From NCBI GenBank assembly GCA_947499125.1, contig CANMMP010000002.1:496001-560000 (forward strand): DNA of 64,000 nt, written 5' to 3'. The notes below the pieces were generated by a model that saw only the letters and a list, made by a program, of their open reading frames with translations, had not been told where the DNA came from and did not search any database. This DNA is from an uncultured Pontibacter sp. Its GTDB lineage: Bacteria > Bacteroidota > Bacteroidia > Cytophagales > Hymenobacteraceae. Made by a program: the position numbers and the translations under genes. Positions 25,590 to 34,039 of this stretch are shown here, in pieces (position 1 is the first letter of the stretch; each line of letters starts with the position of its first letter).

Positions 25590-27869
25590 ATGGCATTTGA
25601 TTTAGGAATTATCAAGGCAGTTTATGCCGGTATGGGTGAGCGTATTAACGTTGCCCGCAATACTGTTGGCAGACCGCTGACACTGACGGAAAAGATCCTG
25701 TATTCTCACCTATATGATGGTAATGCGACACAGGCATTTGAGCGCGGTAAATCTTACGTTGATTTCGCCCCGGACAGAGTTGCGATGCAGGATGCTACGG
25801 CGCAGATGGCCTTGCTTCAGTTCATGCAGGCTGGTAAACCTACAGTTGCTGTACCTTCTACAGTACACTGCGACCACCTGATTCAAGCCCGCGTTGGCGC
25901 AGACTCAGATCTGAAAGACGCATATTCTGAAAACAAAGAAGTTTATGATTTCCTGGCGTCGGTATCTAACAAATACGGTATTGGCTTCTGGAAACCAGGT
26001 GCTGGTATCATTCACCAGGTTGTACTGGAGAACTATGCTTTCCCGGGTGGTATGATGATCGGTACTGACTCGCACACGCCAAATGCCGGTGGCCTTGGTA
26101 TGGTTGCGATCGGTGTTGGTGGCGCTGATGCCGTGGACGTAATGGCTGGTATGGCCTGGGAGCTTAAATTCCCGAAAGTAATTGGTGTGAAACTGACCGG
26201 TAAAATGAGCGGCTGGACATCACCGAAAGATGTTATCCTGAAAGTGGCTGGTATACTTACCGTAAAAGGTGGTACGGGCGCTATTGTAGAGTACTTCGGC
26301 GAAGGTGCTGAGTCAATGTCTGCTACTGGTAAAGGTACTATTTGTAACATGGGTGCTGAGATTGGTGCAACTACTTCGGTATTTGCTTACGACAACAGCA
26401 TGCGAGCTTACTTAAACTCAACTAACCGCGAAGAGATCGTTCAGATGGCTGATGAAGTAGCTGAGCACCTGCGCGCAGATGATGAAGTATACGCTGACCC
26501 GGCTTCATTCTACGATCAACTGATCGAGATCGACCTTTCTACGTTAGAGCCACACGTTAACGGACCATTTACTCCGGATGCAGCTTGGCCAATTTCTCAG
26601 TTCGGTGCTGTAGTAAAAGAACACGGCTGGCCAGCTAAACTGGAAGTAGGTTTGATCGGATCTTGTACCAACTCATCTTATGAGGATATTACCCGCGCTG
26701 CTTCTATTGCAAAGCAGGCTGTAGATAAGAACCTGGTTGCCCAGGCTGAGTTTACCATTACACCGGGTTCTGAGATGGTGCGTTACACTACTGCCCGCGA
26801 TGGTTTATTAGATACTTTTGCTGAGATGGGTGGTGTTGTATTGGCTAACGCCTGTGGTCCGTGCATCGGCCAGTGGGCCCGTCATACCGACGACCCGAAT
26901 CGTAAAAACTCAATCATCACATCATTCAACCGTAACTTTGCCAAGCGTAACGATGGTAACCCGAACACACACGCGTTCGTGGCTTCACCAGAGATCGTAA
27001 CTGCTTTCGCAATTGCCGGCGATTTAACTTTTAACCCGCTTACCGATACCTTAACTACGAAAGATGGCCAGCAGGTGAAACTGGATGAGCCACAAGGTAT
27101 AGAGCTTCCGGTTAACGGTTTCGCAGTGGAGGATGCAGGTTATATTGCTCCGGCTGAAGATGGCAGCAGCGTAGAAGTTGTAGTTGATCCTTCATCTGAT
27201 CGTCTGCAGTTACTTGATGCCTTTAAGCCATGGGAAGGTACTGATCTGAAAGGGCTGAAGCTTCTTATTAAAGCACAGGGTAAGTGTACTACTGACCATA
27301 TCTCAATGGCTGGCCCATGGTTAAAATACCGTGGTCACCTGGATAACATCTCCAACAATATGCTGATCGGTGCTATAAATGCATTTAACGGTGAATCAAA
27401 CAAGGTTTACAACGACATGACCCGTGGTTACGATGCGGTACCGGCAACAGCGCGTACGTACAAGGCAGCTGGCATCGGAACTGTTGTAGTTGGTGATGAG
27501 AACTATGGTGAAGGCTCTTCTCGTGAGCACGCTGCCATGGAGCCTCGCTTCCTGGGTGTTCGTGCGGTTATTGTGAAGTCATTCGCGCGTATCCACGAAA
27601 CTAACCTGAAGAAGCAGGGCATGCTGGCACTTACATTTGCTGACAAGTCTGATTACGATCTGATCGAGGAGAACGATAGCATCGACATCCTGGGTCTGGA
27701 AAGCTTCACACCAGGCCAGGCGCTGAAAGTTGTATTGAACCACAAAGATGGATCGAAAGATACGTTTATGGTTAACCATACTTACAACGAAGGCCAGATC
27801 GAGTGGTTCAAAGCCGGTTCGGCTCTTAACCTGATCAGCCAGCAGCAAAAACAGAATGCTAACGCATAA
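25590..27869 (+). CDS. Aconitate hydratase, mitochondrial type
   Basis: Iron-sulfur enzyme of the TCA cycle that converts citrate to isocitrate. The 759 residues and the N-terminus ([16 protein letters not shown]) match the mitochondrial aconitase type, not bacterial AcnA or AcnB. Visible landmarks are [27 protein letters not shown], the cluster ligands in [12 protein letters not shown] and [11 protein letters not shown], and the swivel-domain [14 protein letters not shown]. It has its own promoter and terminator. sucC, another TCA gene, is elsewhere at 43.9 kb. Confidence 0.96.
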   Translation: MAFDLGIIKAVYAGMGERINVARNTVGRPLTLTEKILYSHLYDGNATQAFERGKSYVDFAPDRVAMQDATAQMALLQFMQAGKPTVAVPSTVHCDHLIQARVGADSDLKDAYSENKEVYDFLASVSNKYGIGFWKPGAGIIHQVVLENYAFPGGMMIGTDSHTPNAGGLGMVAIGVGGADAVDVMAGMAWELKFPKVIGVKLTGKMSGWTSPKDVILKVAGILTVKGGTGAIVEYFGEGAESMSATGKGTICNMGAEIGATTSVFAYDNSMRAYLNSTNREEIVQMADEVAEHLRADDEVYADPASFYDQLIEIDLSTLEPHVNGPFTPDAAWPISQFGAVVKEHGWPAKLEVGLIGSCTNSSYEDITRAASIAKQAVDKNLVAQAEFTITPGSEMVRYTTARDGLLDTFAEMGGVVLANACGPCIGQWARHTDDPNRKNSIITSFNRNFAKRNDGNPNTHAFVASPEIVTAFAIAGDLTFNPLTDTLTTKDGQQVKLDEPQGIELPVNGFAVEDAGYIAPAEDGSSVEVVVDPSSDRLQLLDAFKPWEGTDLKGLKLLIKAQGKCTTDHISMAGPWLKYRGHLDNISNNMLIGAINAFNGESNKVYNDMTRGYDAVPATARTYKAAGIGTVVVGDENYGEGSSREHAAMEPRFLGVRAVIVKSFARIHETNLKKQGMLALTFADKSDYDLIEENDSIDILGLESFTPGQALKVVLNHKDGSKDTFMVNHTYNEGQIEWFKAGSALNLISQQQKQNANA

Positions 27870-27887
27870 GCTTAACTGCTACCTATA

Positions 27888-27922
27888 AAAAAGAGGCCTT
27901 GTCATTTGATGAGGCCTCTTTC
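27888..27922 (+). terminator. Terminator after aconitase
   Basis: AAAGAGGCCTTGTCA-loop-TGATGAGGCCTCTTT hairpin with T-rich tail, 19 bases after the stop. Confidence 0.85.
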
Positions 27923-28113
27923 ATTTTTACTATTTTGTTTAGCTGGAATTGGGCATGAGCTCATCTAAAGTTAGATCGTATTGCCGTTGCAGCGTGTTAT
28001 CAGCAGCAAGCATAAAGAACTTTACATTAAGATTGAAAGAGATAACAACATAGTCTTCATACTTAGTGAACAAACTGCTATTTCTGACATGCGTGTCCGA
28101 AACTTTTCCTGCT

Positions 28114-28187
28114 GCGGACATCCTTGTCCGCGTTATGGGGACATGGATGTCCCCGGCAGAGTGCTTTCGGACTCGGAAGTCCGAAAG
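28114..28187. repeat. Three consecutive perfect hairpins
   Basis: GCGGACA-TCCT-TGTCCGC (28114-28131), GGGGACAT-GG-ATGTCCCC (28137-28154) and CTTTCGGACT-CGGA-AGTCCGAAAG (28164-28187) stand side by side. All share a GGACA/TGTCC or GGACT/AGTCC heart. No gene is present in the gap 27923-28233. This looks like a REP-type palindromic unit cluster rather than a terminator. Confidence 0.75.
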
Positions 28188-28233
28188 AGCATTAAAATAC
28201 TCCTACAATGATTCGGACTATACCTTGCCCACA

Positions 28234-28273
28234 TAAAAAAAAGGCTTTACTGATCAGTAAAGCCTTTTTTTAT
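28234..28273 (-). terminator. Terminator of the subtilase gene
   Basis: AAAAAAAGGCTTTACTGATC and its complement form a nearly perfect palindrome with A-run and T-run on the two sides; it can terminate in both directions and lies 19 bases past the minus-strand stop. Confidence 0.85.
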
Positions 28274-28291
28274 AGTTGATGCTTTTCTTTT

Positions 28292-31200
28292 TTATCGTAT
28301 CACAACTACCCGTTTTATGAAGCTTATGCCCTCGTAAGTGAAGTGCGCATTATATATCCCGTTCGGCATTTTTGTGAAATCAACTATAGCTTCTTTTGAC
28401 CTGAGCAACTGAACCGGTAATTCAATACGGCGGCCTACCTGGTCTGAGAACCAGAACTCCGGAGTAGTTGTTGCGTTGGCATCGGCTGCCCAGTTTACGC
28501 GCACCATACCTGTGCTTGGGTTCGGGTATACATCTGTCAGTTGCGCATACATTTCAGCCTTGTCTTTAGAGAGTGGCTCACGGACCGTATAAGTTTTCGT
28601 AATGCTGTCCTGCAGGCAACCTGCCTCATCAGTAATATGTAACGTAACCTGCACCTCGCCCTGCTGCGTGAAAGTATAAACCGGGTTTTGCTCTCCAGTT
28701 GCATTGCCTTTGCCAAAGCTCCAGCTCCAGTTTGCTCCGTTTATACTTTTATCCTGGAACTGAACAGGCGTATTGGCGAAGAAAGTAACGGCAGCCGCGT
28801 CAAAATCAGCTTCGGGTATTTTAGGCAGCATCATCTGACCTACACTTACTTCACTCTCGAACAAAGAATCGACGTTTGTAGCATAGATCGTCATGTTCTG
28901 GGTAAAGTTGTTTAAAGTATAGCTGCTGCCTGAGGCAAGTAATTGCTGCTTTTCAGGGTCTGCGTAAAAGTTATAGTTTGTGCCTACAGTTGGTGTCCAG
29001 GTAAAACTGTTTCCTTCGCAAATGGTTTGTGCAATGGCAGCAGGAGCAGGGCCCGTTTTTATAGTTTTATACTTTAGCTGTGCGGCATCGGCATGTTGTT
29101 GTATGGCTTCCAGGTTTTCGCCGGCAAGTATGGCAAAAGTTACAACCTGGCTTTGGCCGGGCGCAATAACAGGTATCATACCACCAACCACATGCGATAC
29201 GTTCTCGCCATAGCCATTACCGTTTGCCTTTGTCCTGGTCAAACCTTCCGAAAGTGTAGCATACTTTTCAGCGTTAGTAAATCCGTCTTCGATAGCGACA
29301 CTGCCGGCAATGCCCATGTTGTTAATGGCGTAATGGATGGGCGCGTTCGGGGTAAGCAATTTTATTCCTGCCACCAGTTGCGGACCATTCGCATTATATA
29401 CATAGCCTAAATTGCGCTCTGCATCCCAGTCTGCGGTATTCTGGTAATAAACGCCAATATCCCAGTCAGCAAAAAGGGCCGTAGCAACATTTTTAAGGGT
29501 ATCTTCTGTTACGTTCCTGATTGTGAACTCCTGTATCACATAATCCTTATCAGGATCTGACTCCCAGGCCAGGGTGCGGTATTTAACTTCAACACCAACC
29601 GTATTTTTGTCACGCATTACACCTCGAACCTCCTGGTCTGCAAGCGGAGTATCGTAGGAAATGCGGGCATGTTGTAGGGGAGTAAAATCATTGTCGTTCT
29701 TCCAGTTGGCATTTCGCAGGTTATCCGACACCTGCGTCGGAGAAATTCCTACCATTAAACCACCTTCAAACAGGATCGGGCTGCTGCCTTTATAGTGTAC
29801 ACCATCGCCCTGCGAAAACTCCAGCCCATTGTAAGCCAGGTTGCCTTTACTGTTAACTGTTACATGCAGACTGTTGGCATTCAAAGTATGATAGTCTGGG
29901 TTTACCACCATCTCAAAATACTGGTAATCGTTGTAGTTGCCATCGGTAAAGCCAAACCGGAAAGCTACAACAGTATTAATTGGTGTTTCAGGAGAAATAT
30001 TAACCTGGAATGGAGATTGGAAATTATCGCTTTCGGCCATGGTGGCCATGCTACCCACCGAAATAGTATTGTTATCTATAGTTATGTAAGGCGAGTCGGA
30101 GCTAAGTGTTACTTGTAGGTTTGATACAGGATCAAGTATATTCTGGAAGGCTGCCTGCATGTATAGGGAGCTGCCTGCCTGCAATGCCCGGTTGTTCTTA
30201 ATATCAAACTGAGTAACCCGCACGGATTTCAGGTTGCTTTGCAATAGTGCTTTTTTTATGTTAAGTCGGCCTGTTCCCAGGAAATCCTGGTAAGGTTGGT
30301 TGGCAGCTATCTTGTAAATGTTATCTGTTGTTAAACGCAGCCTTTCCATTACCTGCAGGGCATTAAGCTCGGGGTAGCGGGCGCGCACCAAAGCAGCGGC
30401 TCCGGCAACTATAGGCGTCGAAAAAGAACTACCCCATTGGTAGGCATAAGAATTAGTAGCTGTAACGGAAGTGGAATAGATATCCACGCCAGGGGCAAGC
30501 AGGTCAATGTAGTGACTCCAGGTATAAGCTTTTTTATCTTCCCTGTTAGAAGCGCCTACTGACAATACATTAGCATAAGAAGCAGGGTAGTAGTTTCGCT
30601 GGCTTTGCACGTTTCCGCCGGCAGCTACCACAACGGCATCCCTGTCCAGCACAGCATAGTTGATAATATCCTGCTCATACTGTGAGAAGCCTTCACCACC
30701 CCAGGACAGGTTGATGATCTGGCAACCTTTATCAGCAGCGTAAACTATAGCTTCGTAGCCACCGCCAAACACTCCATCAGTACCCGACGAAAATATTTTA
30801 AGCGGCAGGAATTTAGTTTTGTTGCCTACACCTGTAATACCGGCCGCATTATCGGGTGTGGCTGATGCTACACCGGCTACTGCCATGCCATGGCTCTTCC
30901 AGCGAGGTGATTCACGTACGTTGTTATCGCGGTCAGCAAAATCCCAGCCAGCATAGTTATCGGTGTAGCCGTCGTTATCGTTGTCAATGCCGTCTATCGG
31001 GTCGGCGTAGTTATACTTTATATTTCCTTTGATGTCTTCGTGGTCGGTTCGGAAACCGGTATCAAGTATAGCGATCACCACATTGGTATCACCCTGTTCT
31101 ACATTCCAGGCACTGTATGCCTGTATCAGTTTAAGGTAGTAGGCAGTGGTTTTGGTTGAGTCGGAATGTGGGTCGCTGGTTTGATATAGCGGCTCGCGCA

Positions 31201-31591
31201 GGTATAAAGGTTCCACATAAGCCACTTCGCCTGTAGCCATTAGCGCGCGTTTTGCCTGGGCAAAGCTTACTTCGGGGCTATAGGTTGCTTCGTAAATGTT
31301 GGTAATATCAGATCGGAGGGAGCGGCGGGCAGTACGGTTGCTGCCTGCATGTGGGAATTTCTGCTGTACCTTATCTGCTTTTATAGCGCTGAGCGCTTGC
31401 TGCAACTGATTTTCTGTTGCTGCTGCCCGGGCGCCCTGCGGCACCGGTTTTAACTTGTACACAAGCGTATACGGCTTTGTAGGAGGGGCCTGGTCTGGCT
31501 GCAACTGCGCACTGGCTGTAACCGATATGGCTAAAGCACAGACAAAAAGAAGCCAGTTGCGAAGGCAAAATACTGCGGGATGGGTAAACAT
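28292..31591 (-). CDS. Secreted S8 subtilisin-like protease with T9SS sorting tail
   Basis: A 1099-residue exported protease. After a signal peptide (to about residue 29, VTASAQ) and a propeptide comes a peptidase S8 domain with the triad in AILDTGFRTDHED, SHGMAVAGVAS and GSSFSTPIVAGAAALV. A beta-rich middle follows, then a PKD-like domain around residues 930-1010 (PVQFQDKSINGANWSWSFG), and a C-terminal type A sorting domain (DVYPNPSTGMVRVNW, ending KRVVVIR), which in Bacteroidota directs type IX secretion and surface attachment. Calcium-binding-like Asp repeats (DGIDNDNDGYTDN) lie near residue 205. It is probably a nutritional or processing protease. Confidence 0.94.
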   Translation of the reverse strand: MFTHPAVFCLRNWLLFVCALAISVTASAQLQPDQAPPTKPYTLVYKLKPVPQGARAAATENQLQQALSAIKADKVQQKFPHAGSNRTARRSLRSDITNIYEATYSPEVSFAQAKRALMATGEVAYVEPLYLREPLYQTSDPHSDSTKTTAYYLKLIQAYSAWNVEQGDTNVVIAILDTGFRTDHEDIKGNIKYNYADPIDGIDNDNDGYTDNYAGWDFADRDNNVRESPRWKSHGMAVAGVASATPDNAAGITGVGNKTKFLPLKIFSSGTDGVFGGGYEAIVYAADKGCQIINLSWGGEGFSQYEQDIINYAVLDRDAVVVAAGGNVQSQRNYYPASYANVLSVGASNREDKKAYTWSHYIDLLAPGVDIYSTSVTATNSYAYQWGSSFSTPIVAGAAALVRARYPELNALQVMERLRLTTDNIYKIAANQPYQDFLGTGRLNIKKALLQSNLKSVRVTQFDIKNNRALQAGSSLYMQAAFQNILDPVSNLQVTLSSDSPYITIDNNTISVGSMATMAESDNFQSPFQVNISPETPINTVVAFRFGFTDGNYNDYQYFEMVVNPDYHTLNANSLHVTVNSKGNLAYNGLEFSQGDGVHYKGSSPILFEGGLMVGISPTQVSDNLRNANWKNDNDFTPLQHARISYDTPLADQEVRGVMRDKNTVGVEVKYRTLAWESDPDKDYVIQEFTIRNVTEDTLKNVATALFADWDIGVYYQNTADWDAERNLGYVYNANGPQLVAGIKLLTPNAPIHYAINNMGIAGSVAIEDGFTNAEKYATLSEGLTRTKANGNGYGENVSHVVGGMIPVIAPGQSQVVTFAILAGENLEAIQQHADAAQLKYKTIKTGPAPAAIAQTICEGNSFTWTPTVGTNYNFYADPEKQQLLASGSSYTLNNFTQNMTIYATNVDSLFESEVSVGQMMLPKIPEADFDAAAVTFFANTPVQFQDKSINGANWSWSFGKGNATGEQNPVYTFTQQGEVQVTLHITDEAGCLQDSITKTYTVREPLSKDKAEMYAQLTDVYPNPSTGMVRVNWAADANATTTPEFWFSDQVGRRIELPVQLLRSKEAIVDFTKMPNGIYNAHFTYEGISFIKRVVVIR

Positions 31592-31774
31592 CTATACCAG
31601 ATATTAAGTTTTATAGTTGATGAACAGGCGTAATTACAATAGAGGCAAAACAACGGTAATCCAAGCTAAATATAGGGCTAATTGCTAAACTATACCCAAA
31701 CCTTTATATTTTTTTACGTAACTTTCCACTGTTGGATCATCACCAATCATTTTAAAAGTATAACTCTGAAAACT

Positions 31775-33448
31775 ATGGCTACTAACCTGGCAGACAAACA
31801 CAAAAATACACTTGAAACTGCTGTACGTGCCCTGCACGAGCGTACTTTCTTCGCGCATTTCCCCGAAAACCCGACTCCGGATGTATACGGCGAGAATGCA
31901 GACAAAGAAGGTCGTGAAAAGTATACAAATCGATTAAATAATAAGTTCGAAGAACTACTGCAAGAAAACCCGGAAAACTGGGCAGGACAGGAAGATTCAC
32001 CTTACGAACAAAGCGCTTTAGGTATTAAATATCCTTATTTCTCTCCGGAAACGCTGGTAACCAGGGCCGAAGAAGCTTACCACCAGTGGCGTAAAGTAAA
32101 GCCAGCCGACCGCGCTGCTATACTTGTAGAAACGCTGGACCGAATGAAAGAACGCTTCTTCGAGATCGCGTACGCTACCATGCACACTACAGGACAGGCG
32201 TATATGATGTCGTTCCAGGCATCGGGGCCGCATGCCGCTGACCGTGCGCTGGAGGCAATTGCTGCCGGCTACGAAGAGCAGACCCGCTTCCCGGAAAGTA
32301 CCGAGTGGGAAAAGCCGATGGGCAAGTATAACTTGAAACTGAACAAGACCTGGAAAGCCGTACCAAAAGGTGTAGCGCTGGTAATCGGCTGCTCAACTTT
32401 CCCGACCTGGAACACGGTGCCGGGCATGTATGCAAGCCTTGTTACGGGCAACCCGGTTATAGTTAAGCCACACCCGAAAGCGGTATTGCCAATTGCTATA
32501 GTTGTAGCCGAAGTACAGAAAGTGTTACAGGAGAATGGCCTGAACCCGAACATCTGCCAGCTGGCTGTTGACGCGGAAGACAGACTGATCACAAAAGAAC
32601 TGGCTGAAGACCCGAAAGTTAAACTGATCGACTACACCGGTGGTACTGAGTTTGGCAATTACATCGAAAGCCTGAAAGGCAAAACCGTATTTACTGAGAA
32701 AGCAGGCGTAAACTCGATCATACTTGACTCTGTGCAGGACATGGATAAAGTAGCCCAGAACCTGGCGTTTTCGGTTAGTTTATACTCTGGCCAGATGTGT
32801 ACGGCTCCGCAGAACTTCTTTATCCCGGAATCGGGTGTGAAGGTTGGCGGCGAAATTATGCCTTACGAGGAAGTAGTTAAGAAAATATCAGAAGCTATAA
32901 CAGGACTGATAAATAACCCGAAGGCTGGACCGCACATTTTAGGCGCGATACAAAACCCGGCTACTTCGGCACGCGTGAAAGAGGCATCAGGTATGGGAGG
33001 CAATGCCGTATTAACTACCTGTGATATCAGTAACCCGATGTTTGCCAACGCACGCACCTGTTCGCCGGTTATCTACGAAGTAGAAGCAGCGAATAAAGAT
33101 GCTTATAGCCGCGAACTGTTCGGCCCGATCATGCTGATCATCAAAACAAAAGATACCGACCAAAGTATAGAACTGGCCAGCAGCATGGCACGCGAGCATG
33201 GCGCTATTTCGTGTGGCGCTTACACCACCGATGCTACTATAAAAGAGAAGATAATGGACGAGATGAGCCTTGCCGGTACCCCGGTTAGCTTTAACCTGAC
33301 AGGCGGTATTTTTGTAAACCAGAATGCCAGCTTCTCCGATTTCCACGTAACTGGCGGTAACCCGGCTGGTAATGCCTCTTTCACTAACCCTGAGTTTGTG
33401 ATAAAGCGCTTTACCTGGGTTGGTTTCAGAGAGCCCGTGGCTGGCTAA
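31775..33448 (+). CDS. PaaN-type aldehyde dehydrogenase
   Basis: A 557-residue member of the aldehyde dehydrogenase superfamily, of the group annotated as phenylacetic acid degradation protein PaaN. The catalytic Cys is in SGQMCTAPQNFF and the general base Glu in FTEKAGVNS; VIGCSTFPTWNTVPG and GNPVIVKPHPKAVLP form the cofactor region. PaaN-type proteins act on ring-cleavage semialdehydes of the phenylacetate pathway, but no other paa gene is in the window. The frame is open upstream to 31682, yet the ATG at 31775 gives the family's normal N-terminus. Confidence 0.85.
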   Translation: MATNLADKHKNTLETAVRALHERTFFAHFPENPTPDVYGENADKEGREKYTNRLNNKFEELLQENPENWAGQEDSPYEQSALGIKYPYFSPETLVTRAEEAYHQWRKVKPADRAAILVETLDRMKERFFEIAYATMHTTGQAYMMSFQASGPHAADRALEAIAAGYEEQTRFPESTEWEKPMGKYNLKLNKTWKAVPKGVALVIGCSTFPTWNTVPGMYASLVTGNPVIVKPHPKAVLPIAIVVAEVQKVLQENGLNPNICQLAVDAEDRLITKELAEDPKVKLIDYTGGTEFGNYIESLKGKTVFTEKAGVNSIILDSVQDMDKVAQNLAFSVSLYSGQMCTAPQNFFIPESGVKVGGEIMPYEEVVKKISEAITGLINNPKAGPHILGAIQNPATSARVKEASGMGGNAVLTTCDISNPMFANARTCSPVIYEVEAANKDAYSRELFGPIMLIIKTKDTDQSIELASSMAREHGAISCGAYTTDATIKEKIMDEMSLAGTPVSFNLTGGIFVNQNASFSDFHVTGGNPAGNASFTNPEFVIKRFTWVGFREPVAG

Positions 33449-33474
33449 TTTAGCTGAACTATAAAGTATAAAAT

Positions 33475-33508
33475 CCCGGCTGCTGCAAAGTAGCCGGGCT
33501 TTTCTTTT
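33475..33508 (+). terminator. Terminator after the paaN-like gene
   Basis: CCCGGCTGCT-loop-AGTAGCCGGG followed by CTTTTCTTTTT. Confidence 0.8.
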
Positions 33509-33530
33509 TCCGATCGTTATAAACTATAGT

Positions 33531-33827
33531 TTACTTGAACAGGTTTTCGATGTCGTTCTTAAGGTTATCGAGGCCGCTGCGTAAATTCTGCCATTTATCC
33601 TGGGTGTCTTCGCTATCATTTAGCTTGGTAGCTATCAGTTCACGTTTCTTTTCCAGGGCGGCAATATGCTGGTGGTACGTATGGTTCGAGTCGGCGGCAG
33701 TGGCGTTTACCCGGGCACGTAGTGTCTTTATTTTGCTATCCAGTTCGGTCAGGCTCTTTTCTACTTCTTCTTTCGTCAGGTTGTCTGGTGCTCGCATGTT
33801 TTCTGGTTTCAGGTGATAAGTATCCAT
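33531..33827 (-). CDS. Small coiled-coil protein, unknown
   Basis: A 98-residue, highly charged, all-helical protein from the ATG at 33827 (an upstream ATG at 33860 is possible). The pattern LTKEEVEKSLTELDSKIKTL, then IAALEKKRELIATKL, shows heptad-like spacing of a coiled coil. No signal peptide, and I do not recognise the family. It is divergent from the siderophore-receptor gene, sharing with it a gap that contains palindromic operator-like sequences, so it might be under the same control. Confidence 0.55.
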   Translation of the reverse strand: MDTYHLKPENMRAPDNLTKEEVEKSLTELDSKIKTLRARVNATAADSNHTYHQHIAALEKKRELIATKLNDSEDTQDKWQNLRSGLDNLKNDIENLFK

Positions 33828-33903
33828 ATACGAAATGTTTTGGTTCTGATGCTTATACATCCTACATACTTGCCTTAGCTTTAAAAGGATTTAACACGAG
33901 CCC

Positions 33904-34011
33904 TTTTAGGCCTAAAAAATGATCTTTGTTATTTATTTAGATAATTTCTAAATAATCATTTGTTTTTACTTTTACCACCCTTACTTTTGCATCTCATTAG
34001 AATTAATCTAA
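33904..34011. promoter_or_regulatory. Palindromic operators before the siderophore receptor
   Basis: Three dyads lie in the gap: TTTTAGGCCTAAAA (33904-33917, perfect), TTATTTAGA-TAATT-TCTAAATAA (33933-33955, perfect 9-base arms) and TTAGA-ATTAA-TCTAA (33997-34011). The TTTAGA-N4/5-TCTAAA theme recurs at 48310-48329. Given the downstream TonB receptor, an iron-responsive repressor of the Fur or DtxR type is the best guess. Confidence 0.65.
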
Positions 34012-34039
34012 ATAAGGATAATCCCAAAAGTATAATAAC

